From Mesorhizobium sp. M7A.F.Ca.US.008.03.1.1 (GTDB lineage Bacteria > Pseudomonadota > Alphaproteobacteria > Rhizobiales > Rhizobiaceae): 64,000 nucleotides of DNA. The position numbers and the translations under genes were made by a program. The stretch is taken from positions 62,001-126,000 of the forward strand of contig NZ_RZRU01000015.1 in NCBI RefSeq assembly GCF_003997495.1, in the 5' to 3' direction. Positions within the stretch are counted from its first letter, which is position 1, and each line of letters begins with the position of its first letter. Under the pieces are notes generated by a model. The model did no database searches. It was not told where the DNA came from and was given only the letters and a program-made list of their open reading frames with translations. Positions 1 through 8,800 of the stretch are shown piece after piece.

Positions 1-2
1 GC

Positions 3-635
3 CATTCGATGATCCTGGTGCCATCAGACACCAAAGGTGTGACCAAGGTCAGGGCCATGCAGGTCTATGGCGACGACGACGCGCCGCATGGCCATATGCA
101 TCTTCGCTTCGACAACGTGCGCGTACCGGCGTCGAACCTGATCCTCGGCGAGGGCAGGGGGTTCGAGATCGCGCAAGGACGGCTCGGCCCCGGCCGCATC
201 CATCACTGCATGCGCGCCATCGGCCAGGCCGAGATGGCGCTGGAGATGCTGTGCCAGCGTTCCGTACGCCGCGAGGCCTTCGGCCAGAAGCTGGCAAAGC
301 TCGGCGCCAATTTCGACATCATCGCCGAATGCCGCATGGAGATCGAAATGGCCCGGCTGCTCTGCCTCAAGGCGGCGTGGATGATCGACCAGGGCGATGC
401 GCGGGCCGCCGCCCCCTGGATCAGCCAGATCAAGGTGGTGGCACCGCGCGTCGCGCTCAAGGTCACCGACGAGGCGGTGCAGATGTTCGGCGCGCAAGGC
501 ATCAGCCAGGACACGCCGCTGGCGCGGTCGTGGACGCATCTGCGGACATTGCGCCTTGCCGACGGACCGGACGCTGTGCACCGCCGGCAGGTGGCACGCA
601 CCGAACTGAGGAAATACACGCAGGAAAAGGTCTGA
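3..635 (+). CDS. acyl-CoA dehydrogenase, C-terminal part (5' end outside window)
   Basis: This is the C-terminal two thirds of an acyl-CoA dehydrogenase, an FAD enzyme that introduces the alpha-beta double bond into acyl-CoA thioesters. The frame is open from the window edge, so the true start lies upstream. What remains covers the end of the middle beta domain (FDNVRVPASNLILGEG) and the C-terminal helical domain, including RREAFGQ and the terminal GPDAVHRRQVAR stretch. That last pattern resembles the ACAD10/ACAD11-like branch, whose members are often next to aminoglycoside-phosphotransferase-like proteins, but the neighbour cannot be seen. The next gene, a zinc-type dehydrogenase, begins 53 bases downstream on the same strand, so the two may be cotranscribed. 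The substrate cannot be told from sequence. Confidence 0.9.
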   Translation, partial: HSMILVPSDTKGVTKVRAMQVYGDDDAPHGHMHLRFDNVRVPASNLILGEGRGFEIAQGRLGPGRIHHCMRAIGQAEMALEMLCQRSVRREAFGQKLAKLGANFDIIAECRMEIEMARLLCLKAAWMIDQGDARAAAPWISQIKVVAPRVALKVTDEAVQMFGAQGISQDTPLARSWTHLRTLRLADGPDAVHRRQVARTELRKYTQEKV

Positions 636-688
636 GCGCCGGTATCGTCATCCGGCGACGCCGGCAGGTCCAAGCGAGGAGTGTTCCG

Positions 689-1726
689 ATGACAATCCCC
701 TCCGAAATGAAGGCGCTGTTGCTGGTCGGCGACGGCTACACCAGGACGCCGAGCGGCAGCGTGCTGGAGGCGATGGAGCCCTATCTCGAGCCGGGCAGCA
801 TCGCGGTGCCGACACCCGGGCCGACGCAGGTGCTGATCAAGGTGGGCCTCGCCTCGATCAATCCGTCCGATGTCGCCTTCGTCAAGGGCCAGTACGGCCA
901 GCCGCGCGCCAAGGGCCAGCCGGCCGGCTTCGAGGGCGTCGGCATCGTCGTCGGCAGCGGTGACGAGCCCTATCCCAAAAGCCTGGTCGGCAAGCGCGTC
1001 GCATTTGCCACGGGCGTCAGCAACTGGGGCTCATGGGCCGACTATGCCGTCGCCGAGGCGGCGGTCTGCATCCCGCTGCTCGACACCGTCCGCGACGAGG
1101 ATGGCGCAGCGATGATCGTCAACCCGCTCACCGCGCTCGCCATGTTCGACATCGTCAAACAGGAAGGCGAAAAGGCCTTTGTCATGACCGCCGGCGCCAG
1201 TCAGCTCTGCAAGCTGATCATCGGCCTGGCCAGGGAGGAAGGTTTCCGGCCGATCGTCACCGTGCGCCGCGACGATCAGATCGCGGCTCTGAAAGAGCTT
1301 GGCGCGGCCCACGTCCTCAACGAAAAGGCGCCGGATTTCAAGGCGGCGCTGCGCGAGGTGATGAAGGCCGAACAACCGCGCATCTTGCTTGACGCGGTGA
1401 CCGGGCCGCTGGCCTCCGCCATTTTCGACGTCATGCCGAAGCGTTCGCGCTGGATCATCTACGGGCGGCTCGATCCCGAAGCCACCGTCATCCGCGAGCC
1501 CGGCCAGCTGATCTTCCAGCACAAGCATATCGAAGGTTTTTGGCTGAGCGAGTGGATGCGCCAGCATCGCGACCGCCGCGGCCCGGCGATCCTGGAAGCA
1601 CAGAAGCGGTTTTCCGACGGGCGCTGGTCGACCGACGTGACGGCGGTGGTGCCGCTTGCCGAAGCCATGGCGCGGGTGCCGGCGGAACTGGCCAGACCCA
1701 ACGGAAAGGTGTTCATCCGGCCTTGA
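689..1726 (+). CDS. zinc-binding-type alcohol dehydrogenase / quinone-oxidoreductase-like MDR protein
   Basis: A 345-residue medium-chain dehydrogenase/reductase. The N-terminal GroES-like part has SINPSDVAFVKGQYG and the GFEGVGIVV element typical of quinone-oxidoreductase-like members. The Rossmann part follows, with a MTAGASQLCKLI nucleotide-binding loop in place of the usual GxGxxG. The structural-zinc cysteine cluster is absent, so it is probably a zinc-independent NADPH enoyl or quinone reductase. The ATG at 689 is chosen because GAGGAG lies just upstream and homologues start near MKALLL; the frame stays open further upstream but runs into the preceding gene. It sits 53 bases after the acyl-CoA dehydrogenase gene, so an acyl-CoA-related role is possible but not shown. 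Confidence 0.85.
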   Translation: MTIPSEMKALLLVGDGYTRTPSGSVLEAMEPYLEPGSIAVPTPGPTQVLIKVGLASINPSDVAFVKGQYGQPRAKGQPAGFEGVGIVVGSGDEPYPKSLVGKRVAFATGVSNWGSWADYAVAEAAVCIPLLDTVRDEDGAAMIVNPLTALAMFDIVKQEGEKAFVMTAGASQLCKLIIGLAREEGFRPIVTVRRDDQIAALKELGAAHVLNEKAPDFKAALREVMKAEQPRILLDAVTGPLASAIFDVMPKRSRWIIYGRLDPEATVIREPGQLIFQHKHIEGFWLSEWMRQHRDRRGPAILEAQKRFSDGRWSTDVTAVVPLAEAMARVPAELARPNGKVFIRP

Positions 1727-1782
1727 ACGAACACGGCTGACCGAGATGAAGCCCGATAAACCGCAAAAAGCGGGAGCTGCTT

Positions 1783-2280
1783 ATGGGAAAATGGTGGTTT
1801 GTCTCGATCGTCGTGATGTGGATGGCCGGCACCATTGGCGCACAGGCTGCCGACAAGTTCCCGGCATTCTGGCGAAAGGCGATGACGAACGACCCGAATT
1901 CGAACTACTTTCTCAAGAAATATTCGGCCCCTCTCGATGATCCTGCCGGGACCGCGGTCAGGAACATCATGCTGGCTCGGGTGATTGGCGCTGAATGTCA
2001 GTCGTCGAGACTCAACAAGGCCAAGGTCAAAGCCTATCGCGACAGAATGATCGGCCCGCTTTCACCCGAGCAACTCAAAGCGGCCGCGTTCGAGGGTGGC
2101 AGTGCGCTGCGCAGTTTCAACTACCAGGATCTCGCTTACCTCTGTGCCGGCATCGATTATCAATTTGGGCCGAAAGGCGTGCTGATCCCTGGGGCTGTTT
2201 CAGCTGGCAAGGGCGAGCCAAAGTACCCCTTTGATCCGCGCAACCCCTATTTTCGTTTGCCTGAATTCACTGGCGATTAG
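1783..2280 (+). CDS. small secreted protein of unknown function
   Basis: A 165-residue protein I do not recognise. It starts with a clear Sec signal peptide: Lys3, a hydrophobic core of about 15 residues, and a likely AQA|AD cleavage after residue 22. The mature part has two cysteines, in AECQSS and YLCAGID, which could form a disulfide. No catalytic motif is apparent. It ends in a proline- and aromatic-rich tail (NPYFRLPEF). GGGAGC lies upstream of the ATG. The gap to the preceding dehydrogenase is 56 bases and the glycosylation operon starts about 185 bases downstream, so it could belong to either transcript or stand alone. It is probably a soluble periplasmic protein. Confidence 0.7.
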   Translation: MGKWWFVSIVVMWMAGTIGAQAADKFPAFWRKAMTNDPNSNYFLKKYSAPLDDPAGTAVRNIMLARVIGAECQSSRLNKAKVKAYRDRMIGPLSPEQLKAAAFEGGSALRSFNYQDLAYLCAGIDYQFGPKGVLIPGAVSAGKGEPKYPFDPRNPYFRLPEFTGD

Positions 2281-2464
2281 TCAGGTCTCCTGCCTCGGAC
2301 GGAGGCCATGAAGGTGGAAATGCATATTCGAGGCGAAGGAGGTGTGGCCCCGGCGTTCATCAAGCCCCCTATGCCACGCCGCTTCGTCCGTGATATGCCG
2401 CCGCCATCGAATGCCGGGACAGGCTGGACTGATCCAGTCCGGGATTGCATGGAGCGCCTTGTTG

Positions 2465-3628
2465 ATGACGATTTCCAAGCCGGTTTTCGACCGTTTGGGG
2501 TTCGGCCTGTGGATCGGAGCGTTCCTGGTCGTTCTTACCATGGTCCTGTGGTCGCCGCACACGCGGACGGTATGGCAGGCCTATATCGACGGCAGCGAGG
2601 CGCTTCTGGCCGGTCTGCCGCTCTACGACACCCAGTCGGAGATGGGATATCTCTACGCGCCGGCCTTTGCCGCGCTCTACACTCCAATAGTCAAGCTCGG
2701 TCCGCATCTGGGCGGCTTGGTTTGGCATTCCATTGGCTTTGCGGTGCTGACCTATGCCGCGATGCGGCAGGTGCGCAAGCTCGGCGGCGGCGAACTGATA
2801 TGGCTGCTTTCTTTCGGCCTTTTCCTCGCTTTGCCGATGGCGGTGGGGGCCATCCGCAACGGCCAGGCGACGATCCTTTTGACCGGCGCCTGCTGGCTTC
2901 TCACATTGTCGGCGCTGGAAGGTCGGCGGGCGGAGACGTTCTTCTGGGCTTCGCTTGCCATCATCGCCAAGCCGACCGCGATCATCATGCTGTTGTTGGT
3001 AGGAGCCCTTCGGCTCCGGTTGATACCGGTGCTGCTGTTGGCGCTGCTGTTCGTGCTGGCATTGCCTTACGCTTTTGCTCCCGCCGGCTACCTCAACGAT
3101 CAGTATCTTGTCTTCGCCCGGATGCTGACCTCCATGGCCGTCGACAACGCCAGCCATTTCGTACCCACCGATTTCACGGCACCGTTCACCACGATAGGAC
3201 TGCCGATTCCGGAATTTGGCGCAACGATCGTGCGCATGGTCATGGCCCTGCTTACGCTTTCTGCCGTCATCTGGTTCGACCGCAGGCTCGAACAGGGAAA
3301 GGCGGCGCTGGCGATCTTCCTGACGGCCACCTTCTACATGTGCGTCTTCAACCCGCGCGTCGAACCCAACACCTTTGCCATGATCGCGGTACCAGCCGGT
3401 CTTGCCATCGCCCTGTTGTGGCGCGAAGAACGAGGCGGCGTCCTCGCCTCGGTGCTGTCGATAACGCTGTTCGTGACCGGGCTGAGCGGCGTCGAGCGCC
3501 ATGTGCACGATTTCCTCTTCCCCTGGTTCCGGCCGGTCGCCGTCACTTTCATCGCCGGTTCGCTGATCTGGTGGTTCTGGGCCAAGGCACGGGAAAAGGT
3601 GATGAATGCGGGAGTCGCGAATGGTTGA
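2465..3628 (+). CDS. GT87-like (DUF2029) polytopic glycosyltransferase
   Basis: A 387-residue integral membrane protein with about ten hydrophobic segments, matching the GT-C fold family GT87. Members use polyprenyl-phosphate sugars as donors and glycosylate acceptors on the outer face of the membrane. The first extracytoplasmic loop after TM1 carries acidic and aromatic residues (YIDGSEALLAGLPLYD), the usual location of the GT-C active-site Asp. The ATG at 2465 is preferred: GGAG lies 10 bases upstream and the hydrophobic protein begins soon after. The frame is open to a GTG at 2342, but that extension is Arg/Ser-rich and not membrane-like. Its stop overlaps the start of the GT2 gene, so the two are translationally coupled. 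The acceptor is unknown. Confidence 0.8.
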   Translation: MTISKPVFDRLGFGLWIGAFLVVLTMVLWSPHTRTVWQAYIDGSEALLAGLPLYDTQSEMGYLYAPAFAALYTPIVKLGPHLGGLVWHSIGFAVLTYAAMRQVRKLGGGELIWLLSFGLFLALPMAVGAIRNGQATILLTGACWLLTLSALEGRRAETFFWASLAIIAKPTAIIMLLLVGALRLRLIPVLLLALLFVLALPYAFAPAGYLNDQYLVFARMLTSMAVDNASHFVPTDFTAPFTTIGLPIPEFGATIVRMVMALLTLSAVIWFDRRLEQGKAALAIFLTATFYMCVFNPRVEPNTFAMIAVPAGLAIALLWREERGGVLASVLSITLFVTGLSGVERHVHDFLFPWFRPVAVTFIAGSLIWWFWAKAREKVMNAGVANG

Positions 3629-4610
3629 TTTGCGGCCGAGCCTCGATATCGTCGCACCGTTCTTCAACGAATCGGCATCGGCATCGGCCTTCGCGCACCT
3701 GCTCGGCGAGCTCGAAGCGGCCGTGGCACAACGCTTCGGCATGACCGTACACAAGATCCTCGTCGATGACGGCAGCCGTGACGATGGCGCCGTGCGGTTT
3801 TCGCAAGCGCTGACGGGGTCGTGGGAGATCGTGCGCCTCAGCCGCAATTTCGGCAAGGAAGTCGCGGTGCTCGCCGGCCTCGACCAGTCGCGCGGCGAAA
3901 TGGTGCTGATCATGGACGCCGACCTCCAGCATTCCCTGGACATCAGCCTGAAGCTGATCGCCGAGCTGGTGGACCATCCGGACATCGACGTCGTCTATGC
4001 GCAGAACGACCGCCGCGAGGCGAGTTGGCGGCGCAGCCAGCTTGCACGGCTTTTCTACAGCCTTATCAACAGCAGCCAACGTTTCGACATTCCCGAAAAT
4101 GCCGGCGACTTTCGCGCCATGCGCGGCGCCGTGGCGCGCGCGCTGACCAGCCTGCGTGACAAGCGTCGCTTCAACAAGGGCCTGTTTGCCTGGGCCGGCT
4201 TTCGCCAGAAGGCGTTGCCCTATTCGCCGGAAAACCGCGCCAGCGGCACGTCGAAATGGAGCCGGCTCAACCTGATCGCCTTCTCGCTCGAAGGATTCAC
4301 CTCGTTCTCCGTCATTCCGCTGCGCCTGATCAGTCTTAGCGGGCTGCTCGCGGCGTTGGCCGGCGCGCTCTATGGCGCCAAGGTGTTCTTCGAGGTGATC
4401 TTCTACGGCATTGCCGTTCCGGGCTACCCCAGCCTGTTGGTCGCCGTGGTTCTGCTCGGCGGCCTCAACCTGACCCTGCTTGGCCTGATCGGCGAATATG
4501 TCTGGGTCACGCTCAGCGAGAGCAAGGATCGCCCGGTCTATCTCGTGCGCGACGTCGTGCGTAGCCAGGCTCCCGCCGACCGGCCGGAGCCGGGCACTTC
4601 GAACGGATGA
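3621..4610 (+). CDS. GT2 family polyprenyl-phosphate glycosyltransferase (DPM/ArnC/GtrB-like)
   Basis: A 329-residue (if from 3621) membrane glycosyltransferase of family GT2. Enzymes of this type transfer a sugar from a nucleotide donor to undecaprenyl phosphate on the cytoplasmic face. The N-terminal catalytic domain has VDDGSRDDG (about residue 48), the DAD metal site in MDADLQH (about residue 99), and an NKGLFAW segment typical of ArnC/GtrB. Two transmembrane helices follow near the C-terminus. The ATG at 3621 has GGGAG six bases upstream and overlaps the previous stop; an in-frame ATG at 3606 is the alternative. The stop overlaps the next start as ATGA. With the neighbouring deacetylase and GtrA it suggests synthesis of a lipid-linked sugar. 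Confidence 0.88.
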   Translation: MVDLRPSLDIVAPFFNESASASAFAHLLGELEAAVAQRFGMTVHKILVDDGSRDDGAVRFSQALTGSWEIVRLSRNFGKEVAVLAGLDQSRGEMVLIMDADLQHSLDISLKLIAELVDHPDIDVVYAQNDRREASWRRSQLARLFYSLINSSQRFDIPENAGDFRAMRGAVARALTSLRDKRRFNKGLFAWAGFRQKALPYSPENRASGTSKWSRLNLIAFSLEGFTSFSVIPLRLISLSGLLAALAGALYGAKVFFEVIFYGIAVPGYPSLLVAVVLLGGLNLTLLGLIGEYVWVTLSESKDRPVYLVRDVVRSQAPADRPEPGTSNG

Positions 4611-5416
4611 CGCGGCGTATCCGCCTGATCGCTGACGATTACGGCCTGGCGCCCGGCGTTTCCGCGGCGATTCTCGACCTGCTCGATCGTGGGAAGTTGA
4701 CCGGCACCAGCTGCATGACCGGCTTTCCGGAATGGGAAGCGGAGGCAGCGCGCATAAAACCTCTGTGCGGCCGTGTCGCGGTCGGGCTGCATCTTACCTT
4801 GACCGACCAGCAGGCGGTCACCGGCCGGTCGAGCCTGGCGCCGGAAGGCCGGCTGCCGCCGCTTCGCGGGCTGGCCTTGCCTGTTCTGCGCGGCCGCATC
4901 GACGACCGCCATGTTCATGCCGAGCTTGACGCCCAGTACAGCCGCTTCGTCGAGGCGCTTGGCCGTCGCCCCGATTTCGTCGACGGGCATCAGCATGTGC
5001 ATTTCCTTCCAGTCGTGCGCACATGGCTGCGCGCGCGCCTTGGCGAAGGAAGCGACAAGCCGGCCCTGCGCGGCGCCCCGGCGCTGGCCGCAGGGTCGAA
5101 AGTCGCCGCGATTGCCGCGCTCGCTGCCGGGTTCAACCGCTCGATGCAGCGCGCGGGCTTCATCGTTTTCCAGCCGCTCGCCGGCATCTATGACTGGCGG
5201 CAACCCGAAAAGTTCACTGCGGTTCTGCAGGCCGCCGTCGAAGGGTTGCCGGAACGAGGGCTGTTCATGTGTCATCCCGGCCATGTCGACGAGACGCTGC
5301 GCGCGCGAGACACGATGCAAGGTGTGCGCGAGGTCGAATTCGCGGCCCTGGCATCGGACGCGTTCGGAGCCAGCCTGGCCCGCGCCAATGTCGCAATCAT
5401 GGATGGCAGGGGATGA
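4607..5416 (+). CDS. YdjC/ChbG/HpnK-family carbohydrate deacetylase
   Basis: A 269-residue member of the YdjC family of metal-dependent N-acetyl-sugar deacetylases. Visible residues fit the family: catalytic/metal Asp10-Asp11 in ADDYG, His62 in GLHLT, His128/130/132 in DGHQHVH, and His222/225 in CHPGHVDE. Known members act on chitooligosaccharides (ChbG), in hopanoid-linked clusters (HpnK), or on undecaprenyl-phosphate-N-acetylgalactosamine (NaxD of Francisella). No hopanoid or chitin genes are nearby, whereas a lipid-sugar synthase and a flippase-like gene flank it. Deacetylation of a lipid-linked N-acetylhexosamine is therefore the best inference. ATGA overlaps at both ends couple it to the GT2 and GtrA genes. 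Confidence 0.87.
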   Translation: MTRRIRLIADDYGLAPGVSAAILDLLDRGKLTGTSCMTGFPEWEAEAARIKPLCGRVAVGLHLTLTDQQAVTGRSSLAPEGRLPPLRGLALPVLRGRIDDRHVHAELDAQYSRFVEALGRRPDFVDGHQHVHFLPVVRTWLRARLGEGSDKPALRGAPALAAGSKVAAIAALAAGFNRSMQRAGFIVFQPLAGIYDWRQPEKFTAVLQAAVEGLPERGLFMCHPGHVDETLRARDTMQGVREVEFAALASDAFGASLARANVAIMDGRG

Positions 5417-5823
5417 GCGGCGCCGAGCGGCCCCCGCGTTCGACCGGCAACAAGATCGTCCGCTTTGCCATTGTCGGACTGGCGAATACGGCCATCGACC
5501 TTGCCAGCTTCTTCCTGCTGCTCAAGCTCGGGGTTTCGCCGCTGCCCGCCAACATCGCCGCCTGGTTCATCGCCGTCACCTTCTCGTTCGCGGCGAACGG
5601 CTTCTGGTCGTTCGAGCGCAATCGAGCCATCCGGCTGCGTGACGCCTTCCTTCGTTTCGCTTCGCTTGGGGGGCTGATTTCGCTCGGCGTCTCCAGCCTC
5701 TCCATCGCACTGTTTGCCGGCATCGCCGGAGTGTGGCCGGCAAAGATCGGCGGTGTCGTGGTGGCGGCGGTGCTGAACTTCCTTGCGGCGCGCTGGTCGA
5801 TCGAAGGCCGGTTCCTGAGATAG
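5413..5823 (+). CDS. GtrA-family membrane protein (putative lipid-linked sugar flippase)
   Basis: A 136-residue protein with four hydrophobic segments and the GtrA hallmark near TM1 (RFAIVGLANTAIDL). A second conserved stretch, TFSFAANGFWSFER, precedes TM3. GtrA proteins are thought to flip undecaprenyl-phosphate-linked sugars across the inner membrane in three-component Gtr systems. The start is the ATG overlapping the deacetylase stop (ATGA), with AGGGG just upstream. It is the last gene of the operon. The gene ends about 10 bases before a repeat/terminator-like element shared with the convergent RND permease gene. The length is normal for the family. Confidence 0.88.
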   Translation: MSGAERPPRSTGNKIVRFAIVGLANTAIDLASFFLLLKLGVSPLPANIAAWFIAVTFSFAANGFWSFERNRAIRLRDAFLRFASLGGLISLGVSSLSIALFAGIAGVWPAKIGGVVVAAVLNFLAARWSIEGRFLR

Positions 5824-5833
5824 GCGGAACTAT

Positions 5834-5890
5834 TTTTCTTACGAAATTCCGGACGGAAGACCGCTACACACTTTTCCTGGAATTTCTCTA
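5834..5890 (-). repeat. dispersed rhizobial intergenic palindromic repeat, copy 1
   Basis: A stretch of about 57 bases that recurs, with a few changes, at 27572-27628. Read on the minus strand it starts with TAG and contains nested inverted repeats: AAATTCC...GGAATTT outside, GGAA...TTCC inside. It ends in an A/T-rich tail, as an imperfect terminator would. The TAG is the stop codon of the RND permease gene, so the repeat begins exactly where the reading frame ends. I recognise the sequence type as a common intergenic repeat of Mesorhizobium-like genomes; copy number cannot be judged here. It lies between two convergent operons, which fits a terminator role. Confidence 0.75.
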
Positions 5891-8800
5891 TTCCGCCGGT
5901 TCCACATTGGTGTAGGCGGCTTCCTCCAACTCGCGCTTCAGTCGCGCTTCCTCATGGGTCTTCGGCGTGACGAAGCGGCCAAGCAGGAGATAGGCGACCG
6001 GCGTCAGGAACAGCGTCGAGACGGTGGCCAGCCCCAGGCCGCCGACGATGACCCAGCCGAGCGCGACGCGCGCCTCGGCACCGGCGCCGCTCGCCAGCAC
6101 CAGCGGCAGGCCGCCGAGCACGGTGCAGATCATCGTCATCATCACCGGCCGCACGCGTATGATCGAGGCCTGCTCGATCGCCTCGCGCACGCCAAGCCCG
6201 CGATCGCGCAGCTGGTTGGCGAATTCGACGATCAGGATGCCGTTCTTGGCCATGACGCCAACCAAAAGCACCAGGCCGATCTGGCTGTAGGCGTTGAGAC
6301 TGGTGCCCGAAAGCAGAAGCGCGAAGATCGCGCAGGCCAGCCCGAGCGGCACCGTCGCCATGATGATGACGGCACTGACAAAACTTTCGAACTGGGCGGC
6401 CAGCACCAAAAGGATGATGACCAGCGCGAAGCCGAAAATGGTGACCATGGCGCTGTTGGTCTCGCCCAGCGTCGCCGCCTCGGCCAGCGGCAGGATGCGG
6501 CTGCCCGCAGGCAGCAGCGGCGTGGCGATTTGCTCGGCGCGGGTGAACGCATCGCCGAGCGCGAAGTCGCCACTGAGGTTGGAGGTGATCGCCACCGAGG
6601 GCTGCTGCTGTTCGCGCGACAGCGATGGCGGCACGGCACGTTCGGTCAGCGTGGCGATGGTCGACATCGGCACGAAACGTCCGTCTGATGTTTTCAGGAA
6701 GATGTTTTCCAGATCCGTCGGATCGTTGATCGGATTGGTGGTCGAGACCAGCTTCACGCCATAGCTGCGGTCGGCGATGTAGACGTCGACGACGTCGTTG
6801 CCGTCGAGCATGGCCTGCAACGTGTTGGCCAGTCCTGATATGTCGATGCCGAGGTCGGAGGCGCGCTCGCGGTCGATGGCCACGGCAAGCTGCGGCTGCG
6901 TCGGGTCGATCGACAGGCGCGGTGTCTGGAAGCGCGGGTCCTTCTGCATCTCGGCGATGATCTTCACCGCCGCTTCGCCGAGCGCCTTGCGGTCGTTGCC
7001 GACCAGCGCGAATTGCAAGCCGTTGCCGGCGCCACGGATGCCGAGGCTGTTGGGCTGCACCGGGAAGATGCGCACGCTCGGCACCTGCCTGGTCAGCCGG
7101 CTGATCTCGGCCATGATCTCCTGCTGGCTGCGGCTGCGCTCGTTCCACGGCGCCAGCGTCATCACCATGAAGCCGGAGTTGTAGGAGCCGTTCTGGCCGG
7201 CATTTTCGAAAGTGCTGCGGATCTCGCCGGAATCGCGCATGGGCTGGATCAGTCTCTCGATCTTCTGCATCTGCTGCGTCGTGTAGTCGAGGCTGACACC
7301 TTGCGGGGCGCTGATGCGCAGCAGCACGGCAGCGCGGTCCTCTGTCGGCGTCAGCTCCTGGCGGATGGTACCGAACAGCGTAAAGGCGGTGCCGGCAAAC
7401 AGCACCGCGACCAGAAGGACGATCCATGGCGCGTTGAGGCAGGCGTGCAGGCCGCGCTTGTAGGCCGTATTGAGCGCGCCGCCGATGCGGGCGCCGATGC
7501 CATGGCCACCTTCGTGGTGGAGCGATGCGCTGGTCAGCATGCGCGAGGCGAGCATCGGGCACAGCGTCAGCGCCACCACGCAGGACAATAGGACCGACAT
7601 GGCAAGCACGAAGCCGAATTCTCGGAACAGGCCGCCGGTCTGGCCGGGCAGGAACGAGATCGGCACGAAGACGGCGACCAGCGTCAAGGTGGTGGCGATG
7701 ACGGCAAAGAACACTTCCTGCGCGCCAAGCACGGCGGCAGCACGCGGTCCCATGCCTTCGTTGCGTCGTCGCACGATGTTTTCGAGCACGACGATGGCGT
7801 CGTCGACGACCAGTCCGGTCGCCAGCACCAGAGCGAGCAGGGTCAGGATGTTGACCGAGAAGCCGGCCAGGTAGATGGCGGCGATGGTGCCGATCATGGC
7901 GACCGGCATCGACAGGCCGGGGATCAGCGTCGCGCGCCAGTCGAGGAGAAACACATAGATGACGATCAGCACCATTGTCACGGACAGGCCGAGCGCGATC
8001 TCGACCTCGTGCACTGCCCCCTTGACGAAGACGGCGTCGTCGCTGGTGATCTTGATCGACATGCCTTTGGGCAGGTTTTCCTGCAGCTTGGCGACGGCGG
8101 CCTGGACGCCGGTCGAGATGTCCAGCGTGTTCGATTCCGCCTGGCGGATGATGCCGATGCCGATGCCGGTCTTGCCGTCCGAGCGCAGCGTGGTCTGGCC
8201 GACGTCGGGGCCGAGCGTGACGGTGGCGACGTCGCGAATGCGCGTCGTGCCGCCGACAATGATGTTTTCGAACTCTTCAGGCGTGGTCACGTCGGCAGTC
8301 GTGCGGACAATCAGGTCCTGGTTGGTCGTGGTGATCGAACCGGCGGGGGAATCGAAGGCGACCGAGGCAAGGGCGGCCCTGAGGTCGGCAACCGTGAAGC
8401 CGAGGCTGGCCAGCTTGTTCTGGTCGACATCGATGCGAAAGATCTTGTCGCGGTCGCCATAGACCTGGACGTCGGCAACGCCGGGCACGGCGGCCAGCTC
8501 GTCCTCGATCTGGTCCTGGACCACCACGGTCATGTCCTGGATCGACATGTTGTCCGAGGTCACCGCCAGTCGCATCACCGCGTCGGAATTGGCGTCGGCC
8601 TTGACGATGCGCGGCGGATCGGCGGTGTCCGGCATCTGGTTGGCGACGCGGCCGACGGCGTCACGCACGTCCGACGCGGCGACATTCAGATCGACGCCGT
8701 CGTTGAACTCGATGGTGACGCGGCTCGAGCCGAACGAGGAAGACGACGAGATCGACTTGACGCCTGAGACGCGGGCGACGGCGCCCTCGATCGTGTCGGT

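Noticed and set aside
2369..3985. A long minus-strand frame across the GT87 and GT2 genes
   Set aside because: It crosses two real coupled genes, has no recognisable domain and no ribosome-binding site, and shows shadow-type composition.
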